Part shown: one piece after another, positions 43,590 to 53,076 of the stretch
Numbering within the stretch: position 1 is the first letter of the stretch
Layout of the letters: every line of letters starts with the position of its first letter
Assembly: GCF_000250675.2 (NCBI RefSeq)
Contig: NC_018681.1
Coordinates: 8,556,001 to 8,620,000 of the forward strand
DNA length: 64,000 nucleotides
Reading direction: 5' to 3'
From: Nocardia brasiliensis ATCC 700358
GTDB lineage: Bacteria > Actinomycetota > Actinomycetes > Mycobacteriales > Mycobacteriaceae
The notes under the pieces: generated by a model
Told to the model about the DNA's origin: nothing
Seen by the model: the letters and a program-made list of their open reading frames with translations, nothing else
Databases searched by the model: none
Translations under genes and position numbers: made by a program

Positions 43590-44060
43590 TCACCAGCGGT
43601 AGTGCGCGAAGGCCCGGTTCGACTCGGCCATCTTGTGGGTGTCTTCGCGACGCTTCACGGAGGCACCGAGACCATTGCTGGCATCGAGCAGCTCGTTGGC
43701 GAGACGCTCGACCATGGTCTTCTCGCGACGCGCCCGCGAGAAGTTCACGAGCCAGCGCAGCGCAAGGGTGTTGGCGCGGCCGGGACGAACCTCGACCGGC
43801 ACCTGGTAGGTGGCGCCACCGACGCGGCGCGGCTTCACCTCGAGCGACGGCTTGACGTTGTCGAGCGCGCGCTTGAGGGTGACGACCGGATCGGTGCCGG
43901 TCTTGTCGCGTGCCTGCTCCAGCGCGCCGTAGACGATGCGCTCGGCGGTGGACTTCTTGCCGTCCAGCAGGATCTTGTTGACCAGCTGAGTGACCAGCGG
44001 CGAACCGTAAACCGGGTCGTTGATCAGCGGACGCTTGGGTGCGGGGCCCTTGCGTGGCAT
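43590..44060 (-). CDS. rpsG: 30S ribosomal protein S7
   Basis: This 156-aa protein matches S7 in length and sequence, with DPVYGSPLVTQLVNKIL and the C-terminal AFAHYRW. Its ribosome site GAAGGAGAAG lies in the last codons of rpsL, only one base separates the genes, and so translation is coupled. Confidence 0.99.
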   Translation of the reverse strand: MPRKGPAPKRPLINDPVYGSPLVTQLVNKILLDGKKSTAERIVYGALEQARDKTGTDPVVTLKRALDNVKPSLEVKPRRVGGATYQVPVEVRPGRANTLALRWLVNFSRARREKTMVERLANELLDASNGLGASVKRREDTHKMAESNRAFAHYRW

Positions 44061-44061
44061 A

Positions 44062-44436
44062 TCAGCTCTTCTCCTTCTTGGCGCCGTAACGGCTGCGGGC
44101 CTGCTTGCGGTTCTTCACACCCTGGGTGTCGAGGGAGCCGCGGATGATCTTGTAGCGCACACCGGGGAGGTCCTTCACACGACCGCCGCGCACGAGCACC
44201 ATCGAGTGCTCCTGCAGGTTGTGACCCTCGCCGGGGATGTAGGCCGTGACCTCGACCGCGCTGGTCAGGCGAACACGCGCGACCTTACGCAGCGCGGAGT
44301 TCGGCTTCTTCGGGGTCGTGGTGTACACGCGGGTGCACACGCCACGACGCTGCGGGCTCCCCTTGAGGGCCGCGGTCTTCGTCTTCGCGACCTTGTCGCG
44401 GCGACCCTTGCGGACCAGCTGGTTGATCGTTGGCAT
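44062..44436 (-). CDS. rpsL: 30S ribosomal protein S12
   Basis: This 124-aa protein is S12, first gene of the str operon. Lys43 (TTTPKKPNSALRK) and Lys88 (GGRVKDLPG) are both present, the wild-type residues at the main streptomycin-resistance positions. ATG 44436 is preceded by AAGGAAAG; the longer frame upstream is not protein-like. Confidence 0.99.
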   Translation of the reverse strand: MPTINQLVRKGRRDKVAKTKTAALKGSPQRRGVCTRVYTTTPKKPNSALRKVARVRLTSAVEVTAYIPGEGHNLQEHSMVLVRGGRVKDLPGVRYKIIRGSLDTQGVKNRKQARSRYGAKKEKS

Positions 44437-44653
44437 AGACCGGCTTTCCTTATTAGTTAACGCGGTGTCTGGAACTTCATGTCTGTTAATCGAGCTTTCA
44501 CCCGCACGTCCAACCACGTTTCTCGCGTCCCGAGGTCGGGCGTGTCGCGCGCGGCGCAGGGCCCGAATTACGGGCACGCTGGAGGTGTCAGCCGCTTTCG
44601 CTGGCCTACGGTCACGCACGAACTTGCCCGCATGCTTCCGGGCACAGCGATCC

Positions 44654-44683
44654 ACGATACTCGTGGCCGCGACACAGGGTCAA
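44654..44683 (-). promoter_or_regulatory. Promoter of the str operon
   Basis: On the minus strand TTGACC (44683-44678) and TATCGT (44659-44654) are spaced 18 bp, a good housekeeping-type promoter. It would give a leader of roughly 210 bases before rpsL. Confidence 0.6.
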
Positions 44684-44705
44684 AGCGGGGTGTCTGGAGA
44701 CCCCG

Positions 44706-45269
44706 TCACCTGGCCAAGTTCAGGGTCAACTCTACGAGTTTCTTCGCGCCCGCGCACGGATCCGGGTGCGCGGATCCCGGCCGATAGTTGATCCAGAAGC
44801 CGATCACGCCCTGATCCGCCGCGCCCGCGCTGACGCCGCAGGAGTCCGGATCGTTGGGCCGCCGGATCTCCAGTGCGCGCCGGCCGTCGATGGTGGCGTT
44901 GGTGGTGGTGTAGCCGAGTTTGTCGTTGGTCGCCTTCTCGTTGTTCAGCGAACCGATCTCATACCAGTTCAGCGTGACCATGGCGTTGCCGCCCGGCGCG
45001 CCCTGCACATCCCACATGCAGACCGCCCCGTAGAAGGAGGGCTGCGGGAACGCTTCCTTGGCGCCCACGGCGTCGGCGATCTGATCCAGCCGCACCACCT
45101 CGCATTCGCGAAGCAGCTTGTCGAACTTGGTGTTCACGGGGTCGCCGGTACCGGAGCCGGCCGGGAAGGCCTCCCCGCTGATCGTCTGCCCGCAGCCGGT
45201 GGCGGTGGCCGCGATGGTCAACACGGTGGCCGCGGTGAGTATTCCCCGCGGCACGCCACGACGCTGCAT
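44706..45269 (-). CDS. DUF3558 family lipoprotein
   Basis: This 187-aa protein has a signal peptide ending ATATGC and a DUF3558 domain (about residues 45-187), with the family Cys in RECEVV, VCMWD, SCGVS and DPCAGAK. DUF3558 proteins are exported, of unknown function, and abundant in Pseudonocardiales and Nocardia. It lies 14 bp after a second DUF3558 gene. Confidence 0.85.
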   Translation of the reverse strand: MQRRGVPRGILTAATVLTIAATATGCGQTISGEAFPAGSGTGDPVNTKFDKLLRECEVVRLDQIADAVGAKEAFPQPSFYGAVCMWDVQGAPGGNAMVTLNWYEIGSLNNEKATNDKLGYTTTNATIDGRRALEIRRPNDPDSCGVSAGAADQGVIGFWINYRPGSAHPDPCAGAKKLVELTLNLAR

Positions 45270-45283
45270 TGCCGTCCTCCCCG

Positions 45284-45811
45284 TCACTTCAGCCGCTGCA
45301 CGGTCAGCTCGGCGAGTTTGTGCATCCGATCGCACGGGTTGCCGGTGGGCGCGAAGACCCCGAAGGACATGGACCATTCGAAGAAGTCGTCGTCGAGTTG
45401 TACGGCGAGGTCGCAGACCGCGCCGCTCGGCTCGAGCGCCTGCCAACCGGGGCGGCCGCCGACATCGATCGTCTGGGGATTGCGGCCCTGGGTTGACACC
45501 CAGGCTTTCTCCCGGGCGATCGGGCTGCCGCGATAGGAGGCGAAGGTGACGCTCGTCGAACCGGTCCCCGAGGACTGCCAATTACAGCCGACCGAATTCT
45601 TCATCGCCTGCGAGATCTGGCCGAGCCCCGCGATATCGCGCACCTCGTCGTCGGTGACACTGCCGCACTCGCCGACGAACGGACCGAGCGTGGCCACCTT
45701 CGGCGGCGGACGCAACGGGGTGCTGCCGTCGTCCGAGTCGCCGCCGGAACCGCACGCCGTCAGCACCAGAGACAGCACTGCCGCGCAGCCCGCCAACGCC
45801 CCTATCCGCAT
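45284..45811 (-). CDS. DUF3558 family lipoprotein
   Basis: This 175-aa paralogue of the next gene has a lipobox LVLTAC and a DUF3558 domain with GECGSV, VGCNWQ, AVCDLAV and NPCDRMHKLAELTVQRLK. The pair forms a two-gene unit divergent in orientation from nothing nearby and close to the str promoter. The ligand, if any, is unknown. Confidence 0.87.
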   Translation of the reverse strand: MRIGALAGCAAVLSLVLTACGSGGDSDDGSTPLRPPPKVATLGPFVGECGSVTDDEVRDIAGLGQISQAMKNSVGCNWQSSGTGSTSVTFASYRGSPIAREKAWVSTQGRNPQTIDVGGRPGWQALEPSGAVCDLAVQLDDDFFEWSMSFGVFAPTGNPCDRMHKLAELTVQRLK

Positions 45812-45861
45812 GCTTGCACTCTACCTAGACCGACCGTCTGGACCGGGGACGCGCGAATTCG

Positions 45862-46071
45862 CTATCCGCCGTCGGGGACGCGCAACTCGTAGGCGTGCCG
45901 TGAGTCGATGTAGACGCACTGTGCGGGGCCCGACTTGTAGCGCGACATGGCGGACAGGCAATCGTCGAGGGTCGGGTAGTAGGTGGGTGCCGGTTCGGCG
46001 TGGGCCGTCGTGCCCGCCCCGAGGGCGAGCAGGACGGCCAGCGCGACCGCTGCGGCAGATCGTTCGAGCAC
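45862..46071 (-). CDS. Small secreted protein
   Basis: This 69-aa protein has a clear Sec signal peptide (residues 1-25, cleaved after AHA) leaving a mature domain of about 44 residues with two Cys (DCLSAM and AQCVYI) that may form a disulfide. GGGGGAGGG precedes the GTG start. The function is unknown. Confidence 0.8.
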   Translation of the reverse strand: MLERSAAAVALAVLLALGAGTTAHAEPAPTYYPTLDDCLSAMSRYKSGPAQCVYIDSRHAYELRVPDGG

Positions 46072-46138
46072 TGCGGCCCTCCCCCAACATCCGGCGAATC
46101 CACGGAGCGTACTGCCGGATACTCAGGGCCACAACCGA

Positions 46139-47365
46139 TCACAGATTGCCGCGCGCCTCCTGCTCCTTCTCGATCGCCTCGAACAGCGCCTTGAAGTTGC
46201 CCTTGCCGAAGCCGAGCGAGCCGTGCCGTTCGATCAGTTCGAAGAAGACGGTGGGCCGGTCGGTGATCGGCTTGGTGAAGATCTGCAGCAGGTAGCCGTC
46301 CTCGTCGCGGTCGACCAGGATGCCACGGCTCTTGAGCTCCTCGACCGGGACGCGGACGCGACCGATCCGGGCCCGCAGCTCCGGGTCGTCGTAGTAACTG
46401 TCGGGGGCATCGAGGAATTCGACGCCTTCCCGGCGCAGCGCGTCCACGCAGGCGAGGATGTCGCCGGTGGCGAGCGCGATGTGCTGCACGCCGGGGCCGC
46501 GATAGAACTCGAGGTACTCATCGATCTGCGAGCGCTTCTTGGCGACCGCGGGCTCGTTCAGCGGGAACTTCACCCGGTGGTTGCCGTTGGCGACGACCTT
46601 GCTCATCAGCGCCGAGTACTCGGTGGCGATGTCGTCGCCGACGAACTCGGCCATGTTCGTGAAACCCATGACGCGGCGGTAGAACTCGACCCACTCGTCC
46701 ATCTGGCCGAGCTCGACGTTGCCGACGACGTGGTCGACGGCCTGGAACAGCCGCTTCGGCGCGCCCTCGCGCGGCTGGTAGCCGGCCTTGCGGGTGACGT
46801 AGCCGGGCAGATAGGGGCCGGTGTAGCCGGAACGGTCGACCAGGGTGTGCCGGGTCTCGCCGTAGGTGGCCAGTGCCGCACTGCGGACGGTGCCGAATTC
46901 GTCTGTGTCGTCATGGGGTTCGACGAGCACGGTGGCCCCGTGGTTGCGCGCCCACTCGACGCAGCGGTCCACATCGGGCACCTCGAGCGCGATGTCGACG
47001 ACGCCGTCGCCGTGCCGGTCGTGGTGACCGACCAGCGGGCTGTCCGGGTCGACCGCGCCCTTGACCACGAAGCGCGCGCTGCCGCTGCGCAAGACATAGG
47101 CCTTGTGATCACGGTTGCCGGTCTCGGGACCGGAGTAGGCCTCCAGGCGCATGCCGAAGGCGGATTCCAGATAGTGCGCGGTCTGCGTCGCGTTGCCGAC
47201 GACCCAGACGAGGGCGTCCCAGCCGATCACCGGGAACGGATCGGCGCTGCTGTCGTGATCGACGAGGCCGACGAGCTTGCGCAGCTCGGTGTCGGTGGGG
47301 GCCGTGCTGGTCAGGTCATCGGCGGGCGTGCTGGACCGGGCGTTCGGCAGGTGCTCGATGGTCAT
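46139..47365 (-). CDS. hppD: 4-hydroxyphenylpyruvate dioxygenase
   Basis: This 408-aa non-heme iron enzyme converts 4-hydroxyphenylpyruvate to homogentisate in tyrosine catabolism. The iron ligands are the His residues of AVDHVVGN and GVQHIALA and the Glu of FFELIERHG. The C-terminal GFGKGNFKALFEAIE segment is typical. ATG 47365 begins the family N-terminus. A divergent Lrp gene probably regulates it. Confidence 0.96.
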   Translation of the reverse strand: MTIEHLPNARSSTPADDLTSTAPTDTELRKLVGLVDHDSSADPFPVIGWDALVWVVGNATQTAHYLESAFGMRLEAYSGPETGNRDHKAYVLRSGSARFVVKGAVDPDSPLVGHHDRHGDGVVDIALEVPDVDRCVEWARNHGATVLVEPHDDTDEFGTVRSAALATYGETRHTLVDRSGYTGPYLPGYVTRKAGYQPREGAPKRLFQAVDHVVGNVELGQMDEWVEFYRRVMGFTNMAEFVGDDIATEYSALMSKVVANGNHRVKFPLNEPAVAKKRSQIDEYLEFYRGPGVQHIALATGDILACVDALRREGVEFLDAPDSYYDDPELRARIGRVRVPVEELKSRGILVDRDEDGYLLQIFTKPITDRPTVFFELIERHGSLGFGKGNFKALFEAIEKEQEARGNL

Positions 47366-47536
47366 GCCACAAGTAATCGTCAGGCCTGCCCGATAGGCAA
47401 CAGCGGCCAATTTCGATAGACACTGTGGCGAATTCGGCTAGGAAGTACCCCTGAATGCTGGACAATTTGAATAGCACCACGACGGTGGTGCTGATCCTGG
47501 CTGGAAGCCCAGCCCGTGCTCGGAACGGAGGCCGAC

Positions 47537-48061
47537 ATGTCGCGCACGCCGGCGAAACTGGACGAACTCGATCTCGCGATCCTCACCGCGATGCATGAAT
47601 ATCAGAAGGCGGGGATTCTCGAATTGTCCCGCCGGACGCGGGTGGCCCGGGCGACCGTGCAGTCCAGGATCGGGCGGATGGAGGAGGCGGGCATCATCGC
47701 CTCCTACGACCCGCAGATCGATGTCACCGCAGCGGGTTTCGACGTGCAGGCGTTCGTCACGCTGGAGATCGCGCAGGGCGCGCTGGACGCCGTCGCGGCC
47801 GAACTCGACGCGATACCGGGGGTGCTGGAGGCCTACGCGACCACCGGCTCGGGCGACGTCTGGTGCCGGATCGGCGCGGATTCGCACGCGGGCCTGCAAA
47901 CGGTGCTGCTGAGTATCGACCGGACCTCGTCGGTGGTGCGTTCGCACAGCGTCATCGTGTTGTCCACGGTGGTGCCGATGCGCACGCTGCCGCTGCTGCG
48001 CACCCTCGACCCGGCGGGGACGACGAAGGCGCCCGCCTATCGCGTGACACCCGACAAATAG
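47537..48061 (+). CDS. Lrp/AsnC family regulator
   Basis: This 174-aa regulator has an N-terminal HTH (about residues 8-55; ELSRRTRVARATVQSRIGRM) and a C-terminal RAM ligand-binding domain. It is divergent from hppD across 171 bp, the arrangement of Lrp proteins that sense aromatic amino acids and control tyrosine degradation. ATG 47537 is preceded by CGGAGG. Confidence 0.92.
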   Translation: MSRTPAKLDELDLAILTAMHEYQKAGILELSRRTRVARATVQSRIGRMEEAGIIASYDPQIDVTAAGFDVQAFVTLEIAQGALDAVAAELDAIPGVLEAYATTGSGDVWCRIGADSHAGLQTVLLSIDRTSSVVRSHSVIVLSTVVPMRTLPLLRTLDPAGTTKAPAYRVTPDK

Positions 48062-48071
48062 CGGCCGGTGC

Positions 48072-49181
48072 TCAGGGGCGCAGATCGGCGTCCACGTCCA
48101 GGATTTCCACCCGGGGCTCCTTGTCCGCCTCCATGAAGCCCAGCAGCGCATGGCTTTCCGCGTCGACGGCGGCCCGCTCGGCCTTGGTCCACTTGCGGGT
48201 GGGGCTGATCCGCAGCCTGGCGACGCCGGACTCCACGAAGATCTTGTACAGACCCGCGAGGTAGCCGTCGACCAGCACCGGTGCCACCGCGGCGGCGAAG
48301 CGGCGCAGATGCGGCGCGTCGCCGTCGGGCACGATCCTGGTCCGGTCCTGGTGCGAGAGCACGGCGTTGTCGTACCAGCCGAGCAGGCGCACGGGGGCGG
48401 GCAGGTCCGGATCGGCCAGTTCACCGTCGGCGACGTCGTAGAGCGTGCGGCCGCGCTCGTCGGTGTAGGTCCGCACCCGATCGCCGAGCTGCTCGATCGC
48501 CTGCTTCATGCCGAGCATCTTCGACCAGGTCTGCATGTCCATGGTGCTCGCCGGGCCGAACGCGCGCAGATAGCGGAACAGCAACTCCGCCAACGGATAA
48601 GCCGGATCGAGCGGCTTGCCCAGCCACGGCTCGACCCGCGACCAGATCGGCCTGCTGCTGTCCTTCCACTTGCCGCGCGGCGGAGTCTGCAGTACGGGCA
48701 GCTGATAGAGCCAGGTCTGCACGACCATGCCGGGATTGCGGTCGGGGTAGATCTTTTCGGCCGCCGCGCGCAGGGCGGCGGCCGACATCGGCTCGTCACC
48801 GAGCACCCGTTCACCGTGCGCGCGGACCTCGTCGGGATCCAGACCGACCATCGCGCCGTAGTTGAAACCCTTTCGGAACGGCACCTTTTCGAGCTCGGGC
48901 TGGATATGCGGCGCGATCCGCAGCGCGTCGGGCGGCGTCACCAGATGAATGGTGCCGCGCATCAAGGTGATTCGGACCAGCGAGCGATCCTCCAGCCCGG
49001 CGGACACCGTCGCCGGATCGAAATCCGCGATGCGACTCCACAGCGCGACGAACGGCGGCGGCGAATCCTGCGCCTGCAAGCCGACGAGGTGGTCGCACAT
49101 CTCGGGCACGGACAGCGACGAGCGCGCCAGCAGATGCTGCCGGGTCAGCAGGGTTCGGTTCAAGGTCCGGTTGGACAGCAT
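48072..49181 (-). CDS. AlkZ/YcaQ-like winged-helix protein
   Basis: This 369-aa protein belongs to the HTH_42 family of tandem winged-helix proteins that includes the AlkZ and YcaQ DNA glycosylases. The catalytic QxQ motif of that family is present as LVGLQAQD (near residue 33). It would remove bulky or crosslinked alkylated bases. ATG 49181 or 49190 could be the start. It lies 53 bp after the quinone oxidoreductase gene. Confidence 0.8.
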   Translation of the reverse strand: MLSNRTLNRTLLTRQHLLARSSLSVPEMCDHLVGLQAQDSPPPFVALWSRIADFDPATVSAGLEDRSLVRITLMRGTIHLVTPPDALRIAPHIQPELEKVPFRKGFNYGAMVGLDPDEVRAHGERVLGDEPMSAAALRAAAEKIYPDRNPGMVVQTWLYQLPVLQTPPRGKWKDSSRPIWSRVEPWLGKPLDPAYPLAELLFRYLRAFGPASTMDMQTWSKMLGMKQAIEQLGDRVRTYTDERGRTLYDVADGELADPDLPAPVRLLGWYDNAVLSHQDRTRIVPDGDAPHLRRFAAAVAPVLVDGYLAGLYKIFVESGVARLRISPTRKWTKAERAAVDAESHALLGFMEADKEPRVEILDVDADLRP

Positions 49182-49234
49182 TCTCGGCATTCCAGGAGAG
49201 GCGAGGGATGGGACCGCGTGCTTCGTCGCGCGAA

Positions 49235-50209
49235 TCAGCGCAGCGTGACCACGACCTTGCCGGTCGCGGTGCGGTTGTCCAGCGAGGCCACCGCCTCGGC
49301 CGCACGCTCCAGCGGGTACAGCACCGGCTGCGGCGGTGCGATCTTGCCGGTCGCCAGCAACGGCTCCACCTCGGCCCACTGCTCGGCCAGATAGCCGGGA
49401 TGGGTCATCACCCATTCACCCCACGCGGCACCGATCACCTCGACGTTCTTGAGCAGCAAGCGGTTCACCTTCACGGTGGGGATCTCGCCCGCGGTGAAGC
49501 CGACCACCAGCAACCGGCCCGCGGAGGCGAGCGAGCGGATGCTGTCGGTGAACCGGTCACCACCCACCGGGTCGAGCACGATGTCCACCCCGCGCCCGCC
49601 CGTCAGTTCCTTGACCGCGGCGAGCCAGCCGTCGGTGAGCACGACGTGGGTCGCGCCGTTCGCGCGCGCGACCTCGGCCTTGGCCTCGGTGCTGACCACC
49701 GCGATCACCCGGCCCGCGCCGAGCGCGGCCGCCATCCGCAGGGTCGAGGTGCCGATGCCGCCCGCGGCGCCGTGCACCAGCACCGTCTCGCCCGCGGCCA
49801 GCCTGCCGCGGTTGCGCAGGCAGAAATGCACGGTGAGGTCGTTGAACAGGATGCCGGCGCCCGCCTCGAGCGAGACGTTGTCCGGCAGGCGGAACACCAT
49901 CTGCGCGGGCGCCACCGCGACCTCGCCCATGGCATTGCCGAGCAACGTCAGCGCGACCACCCGGTCACCGGCCCGCACGTGCGCGTCCGCGGGCGCCTCG
50001 CGCACGATGCCCGCCACCTCGCCGCCGACCACGAAGGGCAGTTCGGGCTTCATCTGATAGAGCCCGCGGGTCATGAGCACGTCGGGAAACGCGACACCGG
50101 CCGCGTGCACGTCGATCACCACGCCGCCCGGATAGGCCGCGGGCTCCGGAATGTCCACGATCTCGATGGACTCCGGTCCCTCGAGCTTGCTGACCTGGGC
50201 TGCGCGCAT
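49235..50209 (-). CDS. NADPH:quinone oxidoreductase (MDR family)
   Basis: This 324-aa medium-chain reductase lacks the zinc ligands of alcohol dehydrogenases and has the cofactor motif HGAAGGIGTSTLRMA (about residues 145-160), typical of QOR-like enzymes that reduce quinones. It probably shares a transcript with the AlkZ-like gene downstream. A clear single-exon frame starts at ATG 50209. Confidence 0.92.
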   Translation of the reverse strand: MRAAQVSKLEGPESIEIVDIPEPAAYPGGVVIDVHAAGVAFPDVLMTRGLYQMKPELPFVVGGEVAGIVREAPADAHVRAGDRVVALTLLGNAMGEVAVAPAQMVFRLPDNVSLEAGAGILFNDLTVHFCLRNRGRLAAGETVLVHGAAGGIGTSTLRMAAALGAGRVIAVVSTEAKAEVARANGATHVVLTDGWLAAVKELTGGRGVDIVLDPVGGDRFTDSIRSLASAGRLLVVGFTAGEIPTVKVNRLLLKNVEVIGAAWGEWVMTHPGYLAEQWAEVEPLLATGKIAPPQPVLYPLERAAEAVASLDNRTATGKVVVTLR

Positions 50210-50410
50210 CTGCCGACCTCTCCTGTCCTGGCATCGGCTCGTCCGGCGCCGACGCCGCCGTGATCAACATAACTGACGCTGCGGTAGGTAGTCCTTTTTC
50301 GCGACCATCCGACCGATGGCAGGACTGCCGACCTGCTGTTCGGCAGCCGTGCGGACCAGCCGATTTTGCTATGCTGACCGCGACCTACGGTCGGGCGGGA
50401 AGGGGGACTC

Positions 50411-50734
50411 ATGGTCGAACGTAATCAGCCACCTGCGACGAACATGCAGGTCGATCCGGAGGCGCTGCGCTCGTTCGCGCAAACCCTGGGCACCGAGTCG
50501 ACCGAGGTCGGCGGGCTCAACGCGGGCAGCGCGTTCACCGGCGCGGCCGCCGCGCTGCCCGGCACCGAATTCGGCGCGGCGGCCAACCAGGCCAACGATG
50601 TCGTCAACCGCTGTCTGCAGCGGATCGGCAGCAGGCTCACCACCCTCGCGGACAACATGCACAACGCCGCGGGCAAATACGAACTGGCCGAAGACGATTT
50701 CGCCGCGAAGCTCCGCGCGATCGGACTGTCATGA
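50411..50734 (+). CDS. Type VII secretion-associated protein (EspC/DUF2580-like)
   Basis: This 107-aa helical protein resembles the EspC/DUF2580 group of WXG100-like type VII secretion targets. It lacks a WxG turn but has a YxxxE secretion signal (Tyr90-Glu94, YELAE) after the second helix. It would pair with the WxG domain of the next protein and deliver the complex to an ESX apparatus. Stop and next start overlap by ATGA. No secretion machinery gene is in the window. Confidence 0.8.
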   Translation: MVERNQPPATNMQVDPEALRSFAQTLGTESTEVGGLNAGSAFTGAAAALPGTEFGAAANQANDVVNRCLQRIGSRLTTLADNMHNAAGKYELAEDDFAAKLRAIGLS

Positions 50735-51861
50735 CGCTCAGCATCACCGATATCGAGAGCTGGCAGCCGGACCAGCTCACCGTCGCGGGCGACCACGCGG
50801 GCACGATCTCGTCGGGTCTCGACACCGCGGTCGGCAAGGGCTCCTCGGCCACCGCCGCCCTCGCGGAGACGAAGAAGTGGTCGGGTAACGCGGGCACCGC
50901 GGCGAATACACGCATGGACACCGAGAAGACCCGGGCCTCCGCGGTGAGCGCCGCCCTGCTGGAGCTGAAAACGGCGTTCACCGGCCAGGTGACCAACCTG
51001 ACCGAAGCGAAGGCCAAGGTCCTGCGGCTGCGCGACGACGCCGTCAACCAGCAGCCGCCCTTCGATGTCCAGGCCAACGGCACCGTCACCGCGGACACCC
51101 GCATCGCGGCCCTGCGCGAACACGCCGACAAGGCGAACGTCGAGAACCTCGTGCTCGACGAAACGTTCGCCGCCGCGACCCGTACCTGGGACCTGACCAA
51201 CGCACTGAAGTCCGCCGAAACGGTAGCGGGGCAAGCGAAGACGCAGGTGGACACGGCCGTCGGCAAACTGGAGCAGGCCTTCACCGGCCTCGGCGATCCG
51301 GGCGCGAACGTCGCGGCGCCGCCGGTGAGCACCGCGCCCGCGAGCGTCGCGGCGCCGGTGACCAGCAAGCCGTCCTCGAACGGGTCGAGCTACCTGACCA
51401 GCGGCACGCACAACAACGGCAGCGGATCTTCCTCCGGCAGTCCCTACTCGGGCAGCTATTCCGGTGGTCCGAGTGCGAGCGCGCCGACCGGTCCGATGCC
51501 GAGCGGCGATGTGGCGAAATGGATCGCCGAAGCCAAGCAGAAACTCATCGAAATGGGGTACAAGCCCGAGGATATCGATGAGCGTGCGATCGCGCTGATC
51601 ATCCAGCACGAGTCCAGCGGTAATCCGTACGCGGAGAATCGCACCGACATCAACTGGATCAACGGGCACCCGTCGAAGGGGCTCATGCAAACGATCGACA
51701 GCACCTTCAACGCGTACAAAGCGCCGGGGCACGACGATATCTGGAATCCGGTGGACAACATCATCGCCGGCGTCCGCTATTCCATCGACACCTACGGCTC
51801 GGTCACGAATGTCCCCGGCGTCGTGGCGGTCAACTCCGGAAGTGCTTACCGCGGTTACTGA
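50731..51861 (+). CDS. WXG-fused lytic transglycosylase, predicted type VII substrate
   Basis: This 376-aa protein has an N-terminal helical WXG100-like domain with W50-S-G52, a middle coiled-coil-like region to about residue 190, a Ser/Gly/Pro-rich linker (about 190-255) and a C-terminal SLT transglycosylase domain (about 265-376) with catalytic Glu294 (IIQHESSGNP) and the GLMQTIDSTF motif. It should cleave peptidoglycan outside the cell. No Sec signal is present, which fits export by the type VII system with its EspC-like partner. Confidence 0.85.
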   Translation: MTLSITDIESWQPDQLTVAGDHAGTISSGLDTAVGKGSSATAALAETKKWSGNAGTAANTRMDTEKTRASAVSAALLELKTAFTGQVTNLTEAKAKVLRLRDDAVNQQPPFDVQANGTVTADTRIAALREHADKANVENLVLDETFAAATRTWDLTNALKSAETVAGQAKTQVDTAVGKLEQAFTGLGDPGANVAAPPVSTAPASVAAPVTSKPSSNGSSYLTSGTHNNGSGSSSGSPYSGSYSGGPSASAPTGPMPSGDVAKWIAEAKQKLIEMGYKPEDIDERAIALIIQHESSGNPYAENRTDINWINGHPSKGLMQTIDSTFNAYKAPGHDDIWNPVDNIIAGVRYSIDTYGSVTNVPGVVAVNSGSAYRGY

Positions 51862-51870
51862 TACCGGCGC

Positions 51871-53076
51871 TCAGCGGGTATTCGCGAACAGCGCGTACTG
51901 GGCAGCCGCACGTTGCTGAGTGTCCAAGAGCTGCTGGCCGATGATCAGTGCGGCGTATTCGTGGTAGGCGACAAAGCATCTGAACTGCGCGCTTTTGGTC
52001 ACGTTGTAGCTTTGCAGGCACAGCGCGTCGGGTACATCTTCCGGCGGATCGAAGGCGCGCCGGTCGGCCGGACTGTCCAATTCCACTGATTCCGTGACGA
52101 ATTGCTTGGCCGCGGCCGCGTCCCGGGTACGGAAGACGAAAACGCTCGGCGTCATCGCGACGCGATCGACACCGGCCCGCCGCAGCACCGGATAACGGCC
52201 GGACTGATCGAGAATGTAATTGAGATATCCGCGCAGGGTCAGCACGACCTCGCCCTGGCCGTCGGGCTGCGGCACCGTCCCGCCGGGGTGCAGCGCGCGC
52301 GTCAGGACGCGATCCGGATCCTGTTGCAGGGTGCCGAACTCGGCGGTCGGCGTCGGCGTGAACCGGTCCAGCGCAGGCAGTTCCGCGTCCAGATACTTCT
52401 GGGTGATGCCGATCAGCCGGGTCAGATCCGTGGTACGCGCATCGGCCAGCGTGCTGATCACGAACACCCCGTGGGCGGTCGTGCTGCCGAGGGTGGGCAC
52501 CGCGGGCCGCCAATGCGCACCGGAGTCCGGGTATTTCGGCAGCTGAACGGCGGCGTTCTCCGGACTGAGCGCGAAGTCGACCGCGTTCATCTCCGCCGCG
52601 GCGGCTTTCGCCGCGTCCTTGTCCCGGAACCGCAGCACGGTGACGGTGAGCCCTTCGCGTTCGCGACTGCCCTCCGTCGCCCGCGTCAACGGGAGCACCG
52701 CGTCGGCCGAACCCGTGGAGAACCCGACGACGAAGCCGTGATTCTGCAGCACCGGCAGGACCGGTTCGGCGAGATAGCTGGTCAGGGTCTCGATACCGGT
52801 GTGCACCTGTGCCGAGGCGCCCGCGGAGTACTTGTCATCCACCTCGTGCGGGCTCATCACGGCGTCGGCCAGCCGCACGCCCTCCAGCCGGGCATAGCCG
52901 ACGGGATCCAGGCCCGGCGCGATCTTCGGCACCGCCGTCGGGTAGCCGCCGACATCGAATTTCCGGGTGTCCGCTTCACCTGGCAGCGCGGTTCCGCGCA
53001 CGTCGCCGCAGGCACAGAGCGCGAACAGGGCGACACACGCCAGCGCCAGCCCGCGCGAGATCGAGACGGCCCGCAT
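51871..53076 (-). CDS. Lipoprotein encoded with two Ser/Thr kinases
   Basis: This 401-aa protein has a signal peptide ending ALCAC with Cys22 the probable lipidated residue, and a large extracytoplasmic region without a family I recognise. It is the third gene of the kinase operon, its start overlapping the kinase stop by one base (TGATG). It may be a ligand-binding partner of the kinases or act on the cell wall. Confidence 0.8.
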   Translation of the reverse strand: MRAVSISRGLALACVALFALCACGDVRGTALPGEADTRKFDVGGYPTAVPKIAPGLDPVGYARLEGVRLADAVMSPHEVDDKYSAGASAQVHTGIETLTSYLAEPVLPVLQNHGFVVGFSTGSADAVLPLTRATEGSREREGLTVTVLRFRDKDAAKAAAAEMNAVDFALSPENAAVQLPKYPDSGAHWRPAVPTLGSTTAHGVFVISTLADARTTDLTRLIGITQKYLDAELPALDRFTPTPTAEFGTLQQDPDRVLTRALHPGGTVPQPDGQGEVVLTLRGYLNYILDQSGRYPVLRRAGVDRVAMTPSVFVFRTRDAAAAKQFVTESVELDSPADRRAFDPPEDVPDALCLQSYNVTKSAQFRCFVAYHEYAALIIGQQLLDTQQRAAAQYALFANTR

